Positions 41,590 to 51,197 of a stretch of 64,000 bases of DNA are shown piece after piece. The stretch is from Mangrovimonas sp. YM274 (GTDB taxonomy: Bacteria > Bacteroidota > Bacteroidia > Flavobacteriales > Flavobacteriaceae), in NCBI RefSeq assembly GCF_030908385.1, contig NZ_CP133091.1, positions 3,343,501 through 3,407,500 on the forward strand, in the 5' to 3' direction. The notes beneath the pieces are model-generated. The model was not told where the DNA came from. It saw nothing but the letters and a program-made list of their open reading frames with translations, and made no database searches. A program made the translations under genes and the position numbers. Position 1 is the first letter of the stretch. Every line of letters starts with the position of its first letter.

Positions 41590-43845
41590 ATGATTCCACA
41601 AGTTTTTAGAGAGGTCATCGACCTTGGAGATGGAAGAGAAATCTCTATCGAAACCGGAAAATTGGCAAAACAAGCCCATGGTTCGGTCGTTGTTCAATCA
41701 GGAAAATGCATGTTATTATGTACTGTTGTTTCCAATTACCAACAAAGTGATGTAGACTTTTTACCTTTAACGGTAGATTACCGCGAAAAATTCGCAGCCG
41801 CAGGACGTTACCCAGGTGGTTTTTTCAAAAGAGAAGCAAGACCAAGTGACGGTGAAGTTTTGACTATGCGTTTGGTGGACCGTGTATTGCGTCCACTATT
41901 CCCAAAAGATTACCACGCTGAAACTCAAGTAATGATTCAGTTAATGTCTCATGACGAAGAGGTAATGCCTGATGCTATGGCCGGATTGGCCGCTTCTGCT
42001 GCCATTCAATTGTCTGACATTCCTTTTGAAACTGCAATTTCAGAAGTACGCGTAGGACGTGTTGACGGACAATTGATCATCAACCCTAGCTTATCGCAAT
42101 TGGAAGCTTCAGATATCGATATGGTGATTGGTGCTTCTGCGGATTCCGTAATGATGGTTGAAGGTGAAATGAGTGAAATTTCTGAAGAAGAAATGGTGGA
42201 GGCTATCGAGTTTGCACATGCTGCTATCAAAGTTCAGTGTGAGGCTCAATTAAAATTAGCTGAAGCTTTTGGTAAAAAAGAAACTCGTGAATATGATCCG
42301 GAAAGAGAAGATGAAGAGTTAGCTAAGAAAATTCACGACATGGCTTATGACAAGGTATATGCCGTAGCCAAAGCAGGTTCTTCAAAACACGAAAGAGGCG
42401 CTGCCTTTGCCGAAATCAAAGAAGAAATTTTAGCAACGTTCACAGAAGAAGAATTAGAAGATATAGGTGGATTGGTTTCCAAATATTATAGCAAAGCTGA
42501 AAAAGCTGCCGTTAGAGACTTGACTTTAAACGAAGGGTTACGTTTGGATGGCCGTAAAACTACAGACATTCGTCCAATTTGGTGTGAAGTAGATTATTTA
42601 CCATCTACTCACGGATCCTCAATCTTTACTCGTGGGGAAACTCAAGCCTTGGCGACTGTAACCTTAGGAACTTCAAGAGAAGCGAACATGATTGACATGC
42701 CATCGTTTGAAGGTGAGGAGCGTTTCTATTTACACTACAACTTCCCTCCTTTCTCAACTGGGGAGGCTCGTCCAATTAGAGGAACATCTCGTCGTGAAGT
42801 AGGGCACGGAAACTTGGCTCAACGTGCACTTAAGCGTATGGTACCAGCAGACTGTCCTTATACGGTTCGTGTTGTTTCTGAAGTATTGGAAAGTAACGGA
42901 TCGTCTTCTATGGCAACTGTATGTGCAGGAACTATGGCATTAATGGATGCCGGTGTGCAATTAATCAAACCTGTTTCTGGTATTGCAATGGGATTGATTT
43001 CTGATGCTGAATCTGGAAACTACGCTGTATTATCAGATATTTTAGGTGACGAAGATCACTTAGGAGATATGGACTTTAAGGTAACTGGTACTGAAGACGG
43101 TATCACTGCTTGCCAAATGGATATTAAAGTAAAAGGACTGTCTTATGAGATTTTGGTTAAAGCCTTAAAGCAAGCTCGCGAAGGACGTTTACATATCCTT
43201 GGAAAACTTACAGATACTATTGCTGCTCCAAATGCAGATGTGAAAGCTCACGCTCCAAAAATGGTAACAAGAGTGATTCCAAACGAATTTATTGGAGCCT
43301 TGATTGGACCTGGAGGAAAAGTGATTCAAGAACTTCAAAAAGAAACCAAGACAACAATCGTTATCAACGAAGATCCTGTGACAGAAGAAGGTATCGTAGA
43401 AATTCTTGGTACAGATCAAGAAGGTATCGACAAAGTATTAGCTAAAATCGACGCCTTGATGTTTAAACCTCAAGTAGGAAGTGTTTACGAAGTAAAAGTA
43501 ATCAAGATGTTGGATTTTGGTGCCGTAGTAGAATATACCGAGGCCCCTGGAAACGAAGTCTTGTTACACGTAAGCGAATTGGCTTGGGAACGCACCGAAA
43601 ATGTTAGCGACGTTGTTAAAATGGGAGACGTTTTTGATGTAAAATACTTCGGAATCGATCCTAGAACCAAAAAAGAAAAAGTATCTCGCAAAGCAATCTT
43701 ACCAAAACCAGAAGGTTTTAAAGAAAGACCTCCAAGAGATAACAATAGAGACAATAAAGGATCTCGTGACAATCGTGGACGTGACAACCGCAACCGCGAC
43801 AACCGTCGTGACGACAGAAGACCTAGAGAAGACAAGAAAGACTAA
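41590..43845 (+). CDS. pnp: Polyribonucleotide nucleotidyltransferase (PNPase)
   Basis: A 751-residue phosphorolytic 3'-5' exoribonuclease of RNA decay. Domains in order: RNase PH 1 (about 10-140, [27 protein letters not shown]), an alpha-helical linker, RNase PH 2 (about 320-540, with [23 protein letters not shown]), a KH domain (about 555-615, [14 protein letters not shown]) and an S1 domain (about 625-690, [13 protein letters not shown]). The last 40 residues are an Asp-Arg-Asn-rich low-complexity tail ([15 protein letters not shown]) not present in E. coli PNPase, probably disordered and RNA-binding. The start ATG 41590 is the first in frame. A long palindromic terminator follows. The 124-base leader contains a CA-rich stretch. 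Confidence 0.97.
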   Translation: MIPQVFREVIDLGDGREISIETGKLAKQAHGSVVVQSGKCMLLCTVVSNYQQSDVDFLPLTVDYREKFAAAGRYPGGFFKREARPSDGEVLTMRLVDRVLRPLFPKDYHAETQVMIQLMSHDEEVMPDAMAGLAASAAIQLSDIPFETAISEVRVGRVDGQLIINPSLSQLEASDIDMVIGASADSVMMVEGEMSEISEEEMVEAIEFAHAAIKVQCEAQLKLAEAFGKKETREYDPEREDEELAKKIHDMAYDKVYAVAKAGSSKHERGAAFAEIKEEILATFTEEELEDIGGLVSKYYSKAEKAAVRDLTLNEGLRLDGRKTTDIRPIWCEVDYLPSTHGSSIFTRGETQALATVTLGTSREANMIDMPSFEGEERFYLHYNFPPFSTGEARPIRGTSRREVGHGNLAQRALKRMVPADCPYTVRVVSEVLESNGSSSMATVCAGTMALMDAGVQLIKPVSGIAMGLISDAESGNYAVLSDILGDEDHLGDMDFKVTGTEDGITACQMDIKVKGLSYEILVKALKQAREGRLHILGKLTDTIAAPNADVKAHAPKMVTRVIPNEFIGALIGPGGKVIQELQKETKTTIVINEDPVTEEGIVEILGTDQEGIDKVLAKIDALMFKPQVGSVYEVKVIKMLDFGAVVEYTEAPGNEVLLHVSELAWERTENVSDVVKMGDVFDVKYFGIDPRTKKEKVSRKAILPKPEGFKERPPRDNNRDNKGSRDNRGRDNRNRDNRRDDRRPREDKKD

Positions 43846-43867
43846 CTAAGGTCTTTTCTTAAAACCT

Positions 43868-43903
43868 AAAAAACCTCAAACAATTAATTGTTTGAGGTTT
43901 TTT
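43868..43903 (+). terminator. Terminator after pnp
   Basis: Perfect 36-base palindrome: left arm 43868-43885 and right arm 43886-43903, core AAACCTCAAACAATT, ending in a T-run. Confidence 0.92.
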
Positions 43904-44022
43904 CTTTATTAACATTTGCTTTCTTACGCTTTTAAAACTTTTATCTTAAAATAAACTAAAAAAACATCTAAACCACCTCCATTGCCGTACATCTAATATC
44001 TAAAAACCTATGTATTAATTAA

Positions 44023-45411
44023 ATGATAGAACGACAGATGGAGACAATCAAACTCACCCTTCACAAATTAAAGACCAACAACGAAAATTCAAATAATAGC
44101 CTAACCTTAATAAGTACCTTTATACTCATCCTTATCGGCCTGTACTTTTTCTCGGTATTCCATAGCGATTTTGAACAATTTAACGCAGCGGGTAGACGCA
44201 ACATTGTAGGAGCTACATTTCTAACAATTGCCTCTGTACTATTTGCTTTTAAAATTTTTTATTTCCTTTTTATTGCCTACAAATATTTTAAATACAAACC
44301 TGTAGCTTCTGTAAGTGACAAAGAATTACCTTCCTGTACTGTAATAGTGCCTGCTTACAACGAAAGCAAACATGTATGGGACACTCTTATAAGTTTAGCC
44401 GACAGCGACTACCCAAAAGAAAAACTTCAAATTTTAGCTGTGGATGATGGAAGTTTGGATGACACTTGGGATTGGATGATTAAGGCAAAAAAGAGACTAG
44501 GAGATCGTTTAGATATCTATAAACAACCACAAAACCAAGGGAAACGTCATGCGCTGTATCGTGGTTTTAATATAGGCTCCGGAGACATTTTTGTAACCGT
44601 AGACAGTGATTCTGTAGTAGAACCTGATACCCTTAGAAATTTGGTAAGCCCCTTTGTAAATAACGAAGATTGTGGAGCGGTGGCAGGAAACATCCGTGTG
44701 CTGAACAATAAAAAGGAAATGCTTCCAAAAATGTTGGACGTTAGTTTTGTAATGAGTTTTGAATTTGTTCGCTCAGCCGAAAGTACCTTAAACTCGGTTT
44801 TATGTACACCTGGAGCATTAGCCGCCTACAGAAAAACAGCCGTTCACCAATGTTTACCTGAATGGATCAATCAAACCTTTATGGGACAACCTTCTGATAT
44901 AGGTGAAGACCGCGCCATGACCAACATGATTTTAAAACAAGGTAAACATGTATTGTTCCAAAGAAATGCCGTAGCCTATACTAACGTGCCTGAGCAATAT
45001 AGAGGCCTTTATAAAATGTTCATACGTTGGGGACGTAGCAACGTTCGAGAAAACATTGCAATGGCTAAGTATGTATTCACCAACTTTAAGGAAGGCAATA
45101 AATTTGGAAGCCGTTTATTATTTCTAAGTCAATCAACTAGAATCTTAATGAGCGTCCCTTTTATGCTATTCATGTTGTTATTTGTACTAACGCATCCCTT
45201 GTTATTTTTAGGATCCACACTATTAAGCATTTTGATAACTTCAACATTTTCAGTAATCTTTTACTCGTCAAAATATGAAATCAAAGAAGCTGTTTGGGCC
45301 TATACCTATAGCATCTTTTACACCTTTGGGTTATTTTGGATTACCCCCTATGCATTGGCAACTGCAAGTAGAAGAGGGTGGTTAACAAGAGGTTTAGAAG
45401 AGAAACGCTAA
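44023..45411 (+). CDS. Membrane-bound processive-type glycosyltransferase, GT2
   Basis: A 462-residue protein with two N-terminal membrane helices (about 26-46 and 65-90), a GT2 catalytic domain (about 105-350) and three C-terminal helices. Motifs: TVIVPAYNES, AVDDGSLDDTW (first Asp site), VDSDSVVEPD (DxD), GEDRAMTN (base) and FIRWGRSNVREN, which sits where processive enzymes have QxxRW. This resembles hyaluronan synthase, chitin/NodC and PgaC-type enzymes that extend and extrude a polysaccharide. The product cannot be read. It stands alone, with a terminator 50 bases after the stop and no obvious promoter box. ATG 44038 is an alternative start. Confidence 0.88.
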   Translation: MIERQMETIKLTLHKLKTNNENSNNSLTLISTFILILIGLYFFSVFHSDFEQFNAAGRRNIVGATFLTIASVLFAFKIFYFLFIAYKYFKYKPVASVSDKELPSCTVIVPAYNESKHVWDTLISLADSDYPKEKLQILAVDDGSLDDTWDWMIKAKKRLGDRLDIYKQPQNQGKRHALYRGFNIGSGDIFVTVDSDSVVEPDTLRNLVSPFVNNEDCGAVAGNIRVLNNKKEMLPKMLDVSFVMSFEFVRSAESTLNSVLCTPGALAAYRKTAVHQCLPEWINQTFMGQPSDIGEDRAMTNMILKQGKHVLFQRNAVAYTNVPEQYRGLYKMFIRWGRSNVRENIAMAKYVFTNFKEGNKFGSRLLFLSQSTRILMSVPFMLFMLLFVLTHPLLFLGSTLLSILITSTFSVIFYSSKYEIKEAVWAYTYSIFYTFGLFWITPYALATASRRGWLTRGLEEKR

Positions 45412-45730
45412 AACCATAAAGTACTGATAAACGAACATTTACCAAATCATCAAAAACACATACAGCCTCGTATTTTCTACGAGGCTTTTCTTTTTTCCCA
45501 TCCTTTGTAACTGCCAAAATCGGTCATAATGTCATAAAAATGCAATTCTTACAGTCTTAGCAAATTATAAAATCCACAACAATTCATTTAAATACCTAAC
45601 AATCCTTCAAGTATATACCCCATAGTTGTCAAATTCATGATTTTTTAAATCCCTTTATTTTTTTGGCACTTCCGCACGGTCCTTGTGGCTATTTAGCCAA
45701 ACAATATTGATAATCAATACAAAAAATCAA
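45412..45730. other. 319-base intergenic gap before proC
   Basis: Contains the terminator at 45464-45496, then AT-rich DNA. An in-frame TTG at 45683 upstream of proC is not taken as start. I see no exact promoter box, RNA gene or coding region in it. Confidence 0.5.
45464..45496 (+). terminator. Terminator after the GT2 gene
   Basis: Perfect 9-bp stem AGCCTCGTA/TACGAGGCT with a TTTTC loop, then TTTCTTTTTT. Confidence 0.88.
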
Positions 45731-46537
45731 ATGAAAGTATTAGTAATTGGAGCAGGAAACATGGGTTTAACCTATTCTGAAGGAATGGCAACTTCGCCAT
45801 TATTGGGAAAACACAAGCTTAACATCTATGACACTGACCCAAAAAAAATTACAACATTACAGAAAGATCCAAAATTTAAGGTGTATGACAATCTGGAAGA
45901 TTGTTTACCCCATGCAGACCTGGTTTTTATAGCCGTAAAGCCATATCACAGTGAAGCGCTTTTTGAGCAAATGAAACCTATGATCAATGACAGCCAAATA
46001 TTTGTATCCCTAATGGCTGGGGTTACCATTGACTTCATCAAAGAACATCTTGGGATATCAAAAGTGGTGAGAACTATGCCCAATCTTCCTGCAAAAGTTG
46101 GGAAAGGGGTTACCTCCTATACGGAGTCGGAACCAGTATCAAAAGTAGAATTGATACTTGTAAGAAACCTATTAGACACCACTGGAACCTCCATTCATGT
46201 AGATTCCGAAAAATATATAGATGCTTCCACAGGTATTTCGGGCAGTGGTCCGGCTTACGTATTTTACTTTATGCAGTCCATGCTTGAAGCCGCTCAAAAA
46301 ATGGGCTTTTCAGACTACGACTCGAAAGTACTGGTAAGCAACACCTTTGAAGGCGCCATTGAACTTTTCAATCAGTCCAATCTTTCTCCTGAAGGGTGGA
46401 TAGACCGAGTAGCTTCTAAGGGAGGTACTACTCAAGCAGCTATTGACTCTATGGAGGACAACAATGTAAAACAGTTAATACAAGATGCGGCATATGCTGC
46501 CTTTAACCGTGCAATAGAATTAGGAAAAGATCACTAA
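45731..46537 (+). CDS. proC: Pyrroline-5-carboxylate reductase
   Basis: A 268-residue reductase of the last step of proline synthesis. Seen: the nucleotide loop KVLVIGAGNMGLTYSEG at the start, FIAVKPYHSE, MPNLPAKVGKGVTSY, and the C-terminal ASTGISGSGPAYVFYFMQSM and GGTTQAAIDSMED. ATG 45731 is chosen because it places the Rossmann strand at residue 2, as in the family; a TTG 48 bases earlier would add an odd tail. First gene of proC-proB-proA. The next gene starts one base after its stop. Confidence 0.96.
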   Translation: MKVLVIGAGNMGLTYSEGMATSPLLGKHKLNIYDTDPKKITTLQKDPKFKVYDNLEDCLPHADLVFIAVKPYHSEALFEQMKPMINDSQIFVSLMAGVTIDFIKEHLGISKVVRTMPNLPAKVGKGVTSYTESEPVSKVELILVRNLLDTTGTSIHVDSEKYIDASTGISGSGPAYVFYFMQSMLEAAQKMGFSDYDSKVLVSNTFEGAIELFNQSNLSPEGWIDRVASKGGTTQAAIDSMEDNNVKQLIQDAAYAAFNRAIELGKDH

Positions 46538-46538
46538 A

Positions 46539-47312
46539 ATGGACGATATAAAACGAATAGTTGTAAAAGTAGGAACCAATGTTCTTACCAACAAAGACAA
46601 TAGAATTTTAGGACCAATTTTAAGAGAATTGGTAAGACAAATTTCTGTATTATACGAACGTGATATCATGGTAGTTTTGGTATCCTCCGGTTCTGCTATT
46701 GCAGGAAAAGAGGTATTGGGAGACACTAAAATCACAGACCCTTCCATAAGACGACAGGTGTATTCCTCGGTAGGCCAACCTAGAATGATGCGCCACTATT
46801 ATAGTTTATTTAATGATTATGGTATGCGGTGCGCCCAGGTTTTGGCCACTAAACGAGATTTTGACCCTGGAAAACACAGAGAAAACATGATTAACTGTTA
46901 TGAGGGACTGCTCTCTGAGGGGGTTATTCCAATTGCCAATGAAGATGACGCTGTATCCTTAACAATGTCCATGTTTTCAGATAATGATGAGTTGGCAAGT
47001 TTGGTTGCTGAACTTTTGGATGCTGACAGATTGATTATTCTATCTGATACGGACGGGCTCTACACTGGCCATCCAGACGATGAAAATTCAAAAAAACTGA
47101 AGGAGGTTACCGTAGACCAAGATGTCGAAAAATATGTAAAAGCCTCTAATAAAAAAGAAGGAGAAGGTCGTGGAGGTATGGCCTCCAAACTAAGAATTGC
47201 CAAAGGCACTGCCAAGAAAGATATTCCCACATACATTGCCAATGGTAAACGTGAAAATGTTATTGTAGACATTATTGATGACAAAGAAGTGGGAACTAAA
47301 TTTATACATTAA
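46539..47312 (+). CDS. proB: Glutamate 5-kinase
   Basis: A 257-residue amino-acid-kinase-family enzyme that phosphorylates glutamate, the first and usually feedback-inhibited step of proline synthesis. Seen: RIVVKVGTNVLTN, VVLVSSGSAIAGKEVLG, PIANEDDAV, LSDTDGLYTGHP, and GRGGMASKLRIAK. It has no C-terminal PUA domain, so it is about 110 residues shorter than the E. coli enzyme; the short form occurs widely. It starts one base after proC and is followed after 11 bases by proA. Confidence 0.95.
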   Translation: MDDIKRIVVKVGTNVLTNKDNRILGPILRELVRQISVLYERDIMVVLVSSGSAIAGKEVLGDTKITDPSIRRQVYSSVGQPRMMRHYYSLFNDYGMRCAQVLATKRDFDPGKHRENMINCYEGLLSEGVIPIANEDDAVSLTMSMFSDNDELASLVAELLDADRLIILSDTDGLYTGHPDDENSKKLKEVTVDQDVEKYVKASNKKEGEGRGGMASKLRIAKGTAKKDIPTYIANGKRENVIVDIIDDKEVGTKFIH

Positions 47313-47323
47313 AAACAAAAAAC

Positions 47324-48523
47324 ATGAAACTTTTAAGTTCTGAAATAAAAAATAAGGTTCTCGATTCCATGATTTCAATTATCAATAAGAAACGAGAACA
47401 GATTTTGGAAGCGAACCAAAAAGACCTTGACGCTTTCAACAAAGATGACCAAGCACTTTATGACCGTCTAGTGGTTGACAACCATAAAATAGACGGCATG
47501 ATACAGGCTATAAAAGAAGTAAGAAACCAAGAAGATCCCGTTGGAAAAACCATCTCTGACCTTACTTTGGATAGCGGTCTAAAAATAACCAACAAAACAG
47601 CTCCCTTTGGAACTATTTTAATCATTTATGAATCAAGACCAGATGTGACTATTGAAGCTGCTGTTTTAGCCTTTAAAGCCAACAACAAAATTCTACTTAA
47701 AGGAGGTAAGGAAGCCTTAAATAGTAATATTGCGCTAGAACAATGTTGGCATGAAGCCTTGGAGGAACATGGTTTAAGCAAAGACTGGATTAGGTTACTG
47801 CACTTACAACGAGAAGAAACCAGAGAATTCCTGAAAAATCCAACAGAGAAATTAGACTTGATTGTTCCCCGGGGAGGTGAACGCCTTATTAAGTTTGTAA
47901 AGGATAATGCTACCTGTGCTGTCTTGGTAAGCGGCCGCGGAAACAACTTTTTGTATGTTGCGAAAGATGCCGATTGGGACAAAACCGTCAAGGTAATAGT
48001 TAATGCCAAAACCGATAAAATTTCAGGTTGTAATGCCTTGGATAAAGTGCTTATCGACAAACACATTCCTGACTATGAAAATAAATTGACAGAATTACAA
48101 AAAGTACTGTCTAATTTGAATGTAGACATCGTTGTTGACAAAAACATTGCAAAAGTAATTGACAGTGCCCCTACAGTGCCGAATGAAGAAACTTGGTATG
48201 AGGAGTTCTTGGCTTTAAAGATTCTATTGGCAGAAGTTGACAATGAGGAGGAAGCTATTGCAATGATCAACAAATACTCCGGAGGGCATTCCGCAGCAAT
48301 CTTGACTGAAAACAATTCAAATGCCGCCAAGTTCATGGAACAAGTGGACAGTGCTGCCGTATATCACAATGCATCCACCCGATTTACGGACGGCGGGCAA
48401 ATGGGTGTTGGGGCCGAATTGGCCATTAGTACAGACAAACTGCATCACCGAGGCCCATTAGGTCTGAAACAGTTGGTCACCAATAAATACTATGTCTTTG
48501 GAGATGGTCATATTAGAAAGTAA
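47324..48523 (+). CDS. proA: Glutamate-5-semialdehyde dehydrogenase
   Basis: A 399-residue NADPH-dependent enzyme that reduces glutamyl phosphate to the semialdehyde, which cyclises to P5C. Seen: APFGTILIIYESRPDVTIEA (about 88-107), LKGGKEALNSN, LIVPRGGERL, and the catalytic cysteine in DKISGCNALDKVLID near residue 236; the end carries RFTDGGQMGVGAELAIST and HHRGPLGLKQLV. Complete and of normal length. Last gene of proCBA, followed by a hairpin terminator. Confidence 0.96.
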   Translation: MKLLSSEIKNKVLDSMISIINKKREQILEANQKDLDAFNKDDQALYDRLVVDNHKIDGMIQAIKEVRNQEDPVGKTISDLTLDSGLKITNKTAPFGTILIIYESRPDVTIEAAVLAFKANNKILLKGGKEALNSNIALEQCWHEALEEHGLSKDWIRLLHLQREETREFLKNPTEKLDLIVPRGGERLIKFVKDNATCAVLVSGRGNNFLYVAKDADWDKTVKVIVNAKTDKISGCNALDKVLIDKHIPDYENKLTELQKVLSNLNVDIVVDKNIAKVIDSAPTVPNEETWYEEFLALKILLAEVDNEEEAIAMINKYSGGHSAAILTENNSNAAKFMEQVDSAAVYHNASTRFTDGGQMGVGAELAISTDKLHHRGPLGLKQLVTNKYYVFGDGHIRK

Positions 48524-48549
48524 TTTGGCTCACACCTATCAATAATCTT

Positions 48550-48578
48550 AAGCCTCAATTTTTCATTGGGGCTTTTTT
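48550..48578 (+). terminator. Terminator after proA
   Basis: Stem AGCCTCAA/TTGGGGCT (one T-G pair) with loop TTTTTCA and a following T-run. The 217-base gap 48524-48740 otherwise shows nothing. Confidence 0.82.
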
Positions 48579-48740
48579 ACTGCCCAACCGTTGGTATTTT
48601 AAACGATCTTCTCATTCCGAACTACATATCATTTTGAATATTCCATTTTATTTATTGGATATAAGGCTACGACAGTTTTGTTTACTTTCTTCCTAAAAAT
48701 TCAAACCATAAAATTGAAATTATACCTTTTCTAAAAAGAG

Positions 48741-49544
48741 TTAAGCAAAAATATTGGGGGTGGCCATCAAGTTTTCCATTGCCCTATTTATAAGTTTATT
48801 TTTAAACCATAAGGGCAAGATGCTATCCAAGAACCTCAAAGCTTTATTCAATTTCCCTGGTACAATTATAGTATGTCTCTTAAAAAATCTATCTAAAGTT
48901 ATGCCGGCCGCGACCTCTGGGTTTAGAATAGTACTTCTTGAAATCCATCCTAGTTTTAAATTCTGAACACATAATCTTGTTGTTGTGTTAAGCCCTCCTG
49001 GACAGACTACAGATACCAAAATATTATAGGGTTTCAATTCTTTTGAAAGACTTCTTGAAAATGACATCAAATAAGATTTTGTTCCACCGTACACTTGCTT
49101 CTTAGGTAAGCAAAAAAAGCTAGCCATGCTGCAAACATTCAAAATTGATGCATTGGGAGTCATTTTCAAGTCCTCCAAGAACAGCCTACACAACAACGTT
49201 GGTGCGGTAACATTTACGTTTATTTGATTCACAAGATAATTATGATTTAAAGTCTCAAATAATCCCTCACTCAAAACGCCAGCATTATTGATTAAACAAT
49301 CGACCAAGACACCCTTCTTTTTAACTGATTCATACAATGCTTCACAATTACCCGTCAAACTTAAATCATATTCCAATCCTTCCACTTGCACTCCGTAATG
49401 AAGCCGTATGAACTGCGCTAATTCCATCACACCGGAAGATGGCAAAGCGACTAGAACCAAATTCCTCTTTCTTTCTGCGAGCTCCAAGGCTAGAGCTTTT
49501 CCAAATCCGCTGCTTGCGCCTGTAATTAAAGTATGTGAGTCCAT
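48741..49544 (-). CDS. Short-chain dehydrogenase/reductase
   Basis: A 267-residue classical SDR: cofactor loop TGASSGFGKAL (8-18), NNAGVLSEG (about 91-99), Ser in VCSMASFF and the catalytic YGGTKSYL (YxxxK). It reduces or oxidises a carbonyl/hydroxyl group on an unknown substrate; the C-terminal region with hydrophobic LNKALRFLDSILPLWFKNKL is similar to membrane-associated 17-beta-HSD or ketoreductase types that act on lipids. Last of four closely packed genes on the minus strand, 4 bases after the epimerase gene. No terminator found near its end. Confidence 0.88.
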   Translation of the reverse strand: MDSHTLITGASSGFGKALALELAERKRNLVLVALPSSGVMELAQFIRLHYGVQVEGLEYDLSLTGNCEALYESVKKKGVLVDCLINNAGVLSEGLFETLNHNYLVNQINVNVTAPTLLCRLFLEDLKMTPNASILNVCSMASFFCLPKKQVYGGTKSYLMSFSRSLSKELKPYNILVSVVCPGGLNTTTRLCVQNLKLGWISRSTILNPEVAAGITLDRFFKRHTIIVPGKLNKALRFLDSILPLWFKNKLINRAMENLMATPNIFA

Positions 49545-49548
49545 AGTT

Positions 49549-50529
49549 TCATTTATTAAATTGCCTCAATGTTAATTGTAACCCTCTATTAAAAGGCGTT
49601 ATACGGTAATGAAGTCTTGAAATTGCCTTTTGAGAACTTGAAATTCTATTTACAAATAACGAATCCAAAACAGTAGTCGTAACTCCTGAGGCTCCTCCTA
49701 CTATTCTTTTAATAATGTTGACCGCGCTTAGTCCTGTTCTTATAAGTCGATAATTTATTTTTATCAGTTTTACCTTAGAATTGGTCGCTTTAATAATATT
49801 GACAAACAAATTTTCATAACTCAAATTTTCACCCCCTACGATATATTTCTCACCAGATTCCCCATATCTCAATGCAAGCATATGTGCCTTTACAACATCG
49901 GAAATAAAGACATAATTGGAAACCACATCAAGTTTTGATGGCACCACCAGTATATCACTTTTCATAATTTTTTTGATGAACCTATTTACTCCTCCTGAAA
50001 AAGTCTCTACTCCTGGGCCAAACACTTTAGTCACATTAAGTATTGAACAGTGCAGTCCTTTTTTAACAAATTCAAAAACGACTTCTTCAGACATGCTTTT
50101 GGTCAACTCATAATGGTTAGAGTATGAAGCCAACCTTGGTTGATTTTCTGTTATTGCAATATCCTTTAGTGAAGGCCCAAAAACAGCAAGGGTGCTCGTA
50201 CACACCACTCTTTTCACCCTGTTTTTATAAGATGCTTTCAGTACATTATGAGTACCTATCACATTAATTTGATAAAATTCCTCAATATTTGAATCTCTTA
50301 AATTAGTGTAAGCTGCCGCATGAAACACATATTTACATCCTCTAACTGCTGTTTCAATTGCATCATAATCTCTGATATCACCGAGTAACAAGCTAATATT
50401 TTTATGCTTTGGGATTTTGGATGATTTTAAATCCCGCACCAGAGCATGCACTTTAATATCATTCTGAGCCAATGCCAGCGCTAACTCATGACCTACATAA
50501 CCCGTCGCTCCTGTTAAAAATACCTTCAT
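49549..50529 (-). CDS. NAD-dependent epimerase/dehydratase family (3-beta-HSD/DFR-like)
   Basis: A 326-residue extended SDR: GATGYVGHELALAL (7-20), VFHAAAYTNLRDS, TSTLAVFGPS with the catalytic Ser/Thr, and YELTKSMSEE with YxxxK. The 3-beta-hydroxysteroid dehydrogenase/dihydroflavonol reductase branch, rather than sugar epimerases, is suggested by the ALVRDLKSSK and GDIRDYDAIETAVRGCKYVFH pattern. Substrate unknown. It overlaps the CPBP gene by four bases (ATGA) and is followed by the SDR gene, so the two reductases are made together and may act one after the other on the same compound. Confidence 0.86.
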   Translation of the reverse strand: MKVFLTGATGYVGHELALALAQNDIKVHALVRDLKSSKIPKHKNISLLLGDIRDYDAIETAVRGCKYVFHAAAYTNLRDSNIEEFYQINVIGTHNVLKASYKNRVKRVVCTSTLAVFGPSLKDIAITENQPRLASYSNHYELTKSMSEEVVFEFVKKGLHCSILNVTKVFGPGVETFSGGVNRFIKKIMKSDILVVPSKLDVVSNYVFISDVVKAHMLALRYGESGEKYIVGGENLSYENLFVNIIKATNSKVKLIKINYRLIRTGLSAVNIIKRIVGGASGVTTTVLDSLFVNRISSSQKAISRLHYRITPFNRGLQLTLRQFNK

Positions 50530-51197
50530 GACTTCTGTGTTTTAAAATTGATAATATTGAACAAAGAAATTTCGTAGGTTAAACACAGGGCCAAATGAAT
50601 AATAAATGCGGGCCAAATACTGTTTGTATAATAAGTGAACAGGCACAAAACTATCCCAAATGGAATGGCTCCAAAGATTTCCTTCTGACTATCAAAAGCA
50701 TGTATGAGTACATACAGAGATGTATTAATAATAATGGATAGTGTAAGGTTATAGGTTTCTAAAGACTCATAAAACAAAATTCCCCTGAAAAAGAACTCAT
50801 ACGCCAACAAAAAAGCACCTCTAAACATAAAATAGAAAATAGCCTCTAAATAGCTGTATTCTTTGGGTACCGCGAACTGACCCTTCATCCGTGATACTGA
50901 AAGGCCAGACAAATAAGCACTAAGCACTACCACCAATATCATAGGTAGCAAGACTTGAAACCTTGGAACTTGGATAACATGAATTAATACTCTGAAATCG
51001 GGATAAAGAATGTAATATATAGCACCAAATAGTATTATCCCCAATACATGTTTAGCATTCAACAAACACAAACCATTGCATTTCATTAGCCCGTTTTGAA
51101 TATTACCTACTTTAAATTTCTTATAGACAAAACCTAGGATAAAATAGATTATAAAACTCAAAAACATCAGAATCCATATGTTAAGGCTAGCCTTCAT
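50526..51197 (-). CDS. CPBP (CAAX protease/bacteriocin-processing) family membrane protein with altered motif
   Basis: A 223-residue membrane protein with six or more helices. It resembles the CPBP intramembrane protease family, but the conserved sites are altered: motif 1, normally EExxxR, is YEFFFRG (E134 and R138 kept, first Glu is Tyr133); motif 2 keeps a histidine (H166 in LYVLIHAF); in motif 3 H201 is kept but the usual Asn is C205. Activity as a protease is therefore doubtful; it could be a non-catalytic member. It overlaps both neighbours by four bases. Role unknown. Confidence 0.74.
   Translation of the reverse strand: MKASLNIWILMFLSFIIYFILGFVYKKFKVGNIQNGLMKCNGLCLLNAKHVLGIILFGAIYYILYPDFRVLIHVIQVPRFQVLLPMILVVVLSAYLSGLSVSRMKGQFAVPKEYSYLEAIFYFMFRGAFLLAYEFFFRGILFYESLETYNLTLSIIINTSLYVLIHAFDSQKEIFGAIPFGIVLCLFTYYTNSIWPAFIIHLALCLTYEISLFNIINFKTQKS

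Noticed and set aside
43485-43835. A 116-codon minus-strand frame inside pnp with Arg/Leu/Ser repeats
   Set aside because: It is the mirror of the PNPase Asp/Arg/Asn tail; the repeats follow from that coding sequence.
45683-45730. Extended proC N-terminus
   Set aside because: Family members begin right at the nucleotide-binding strand, which ATG 45731 provides.
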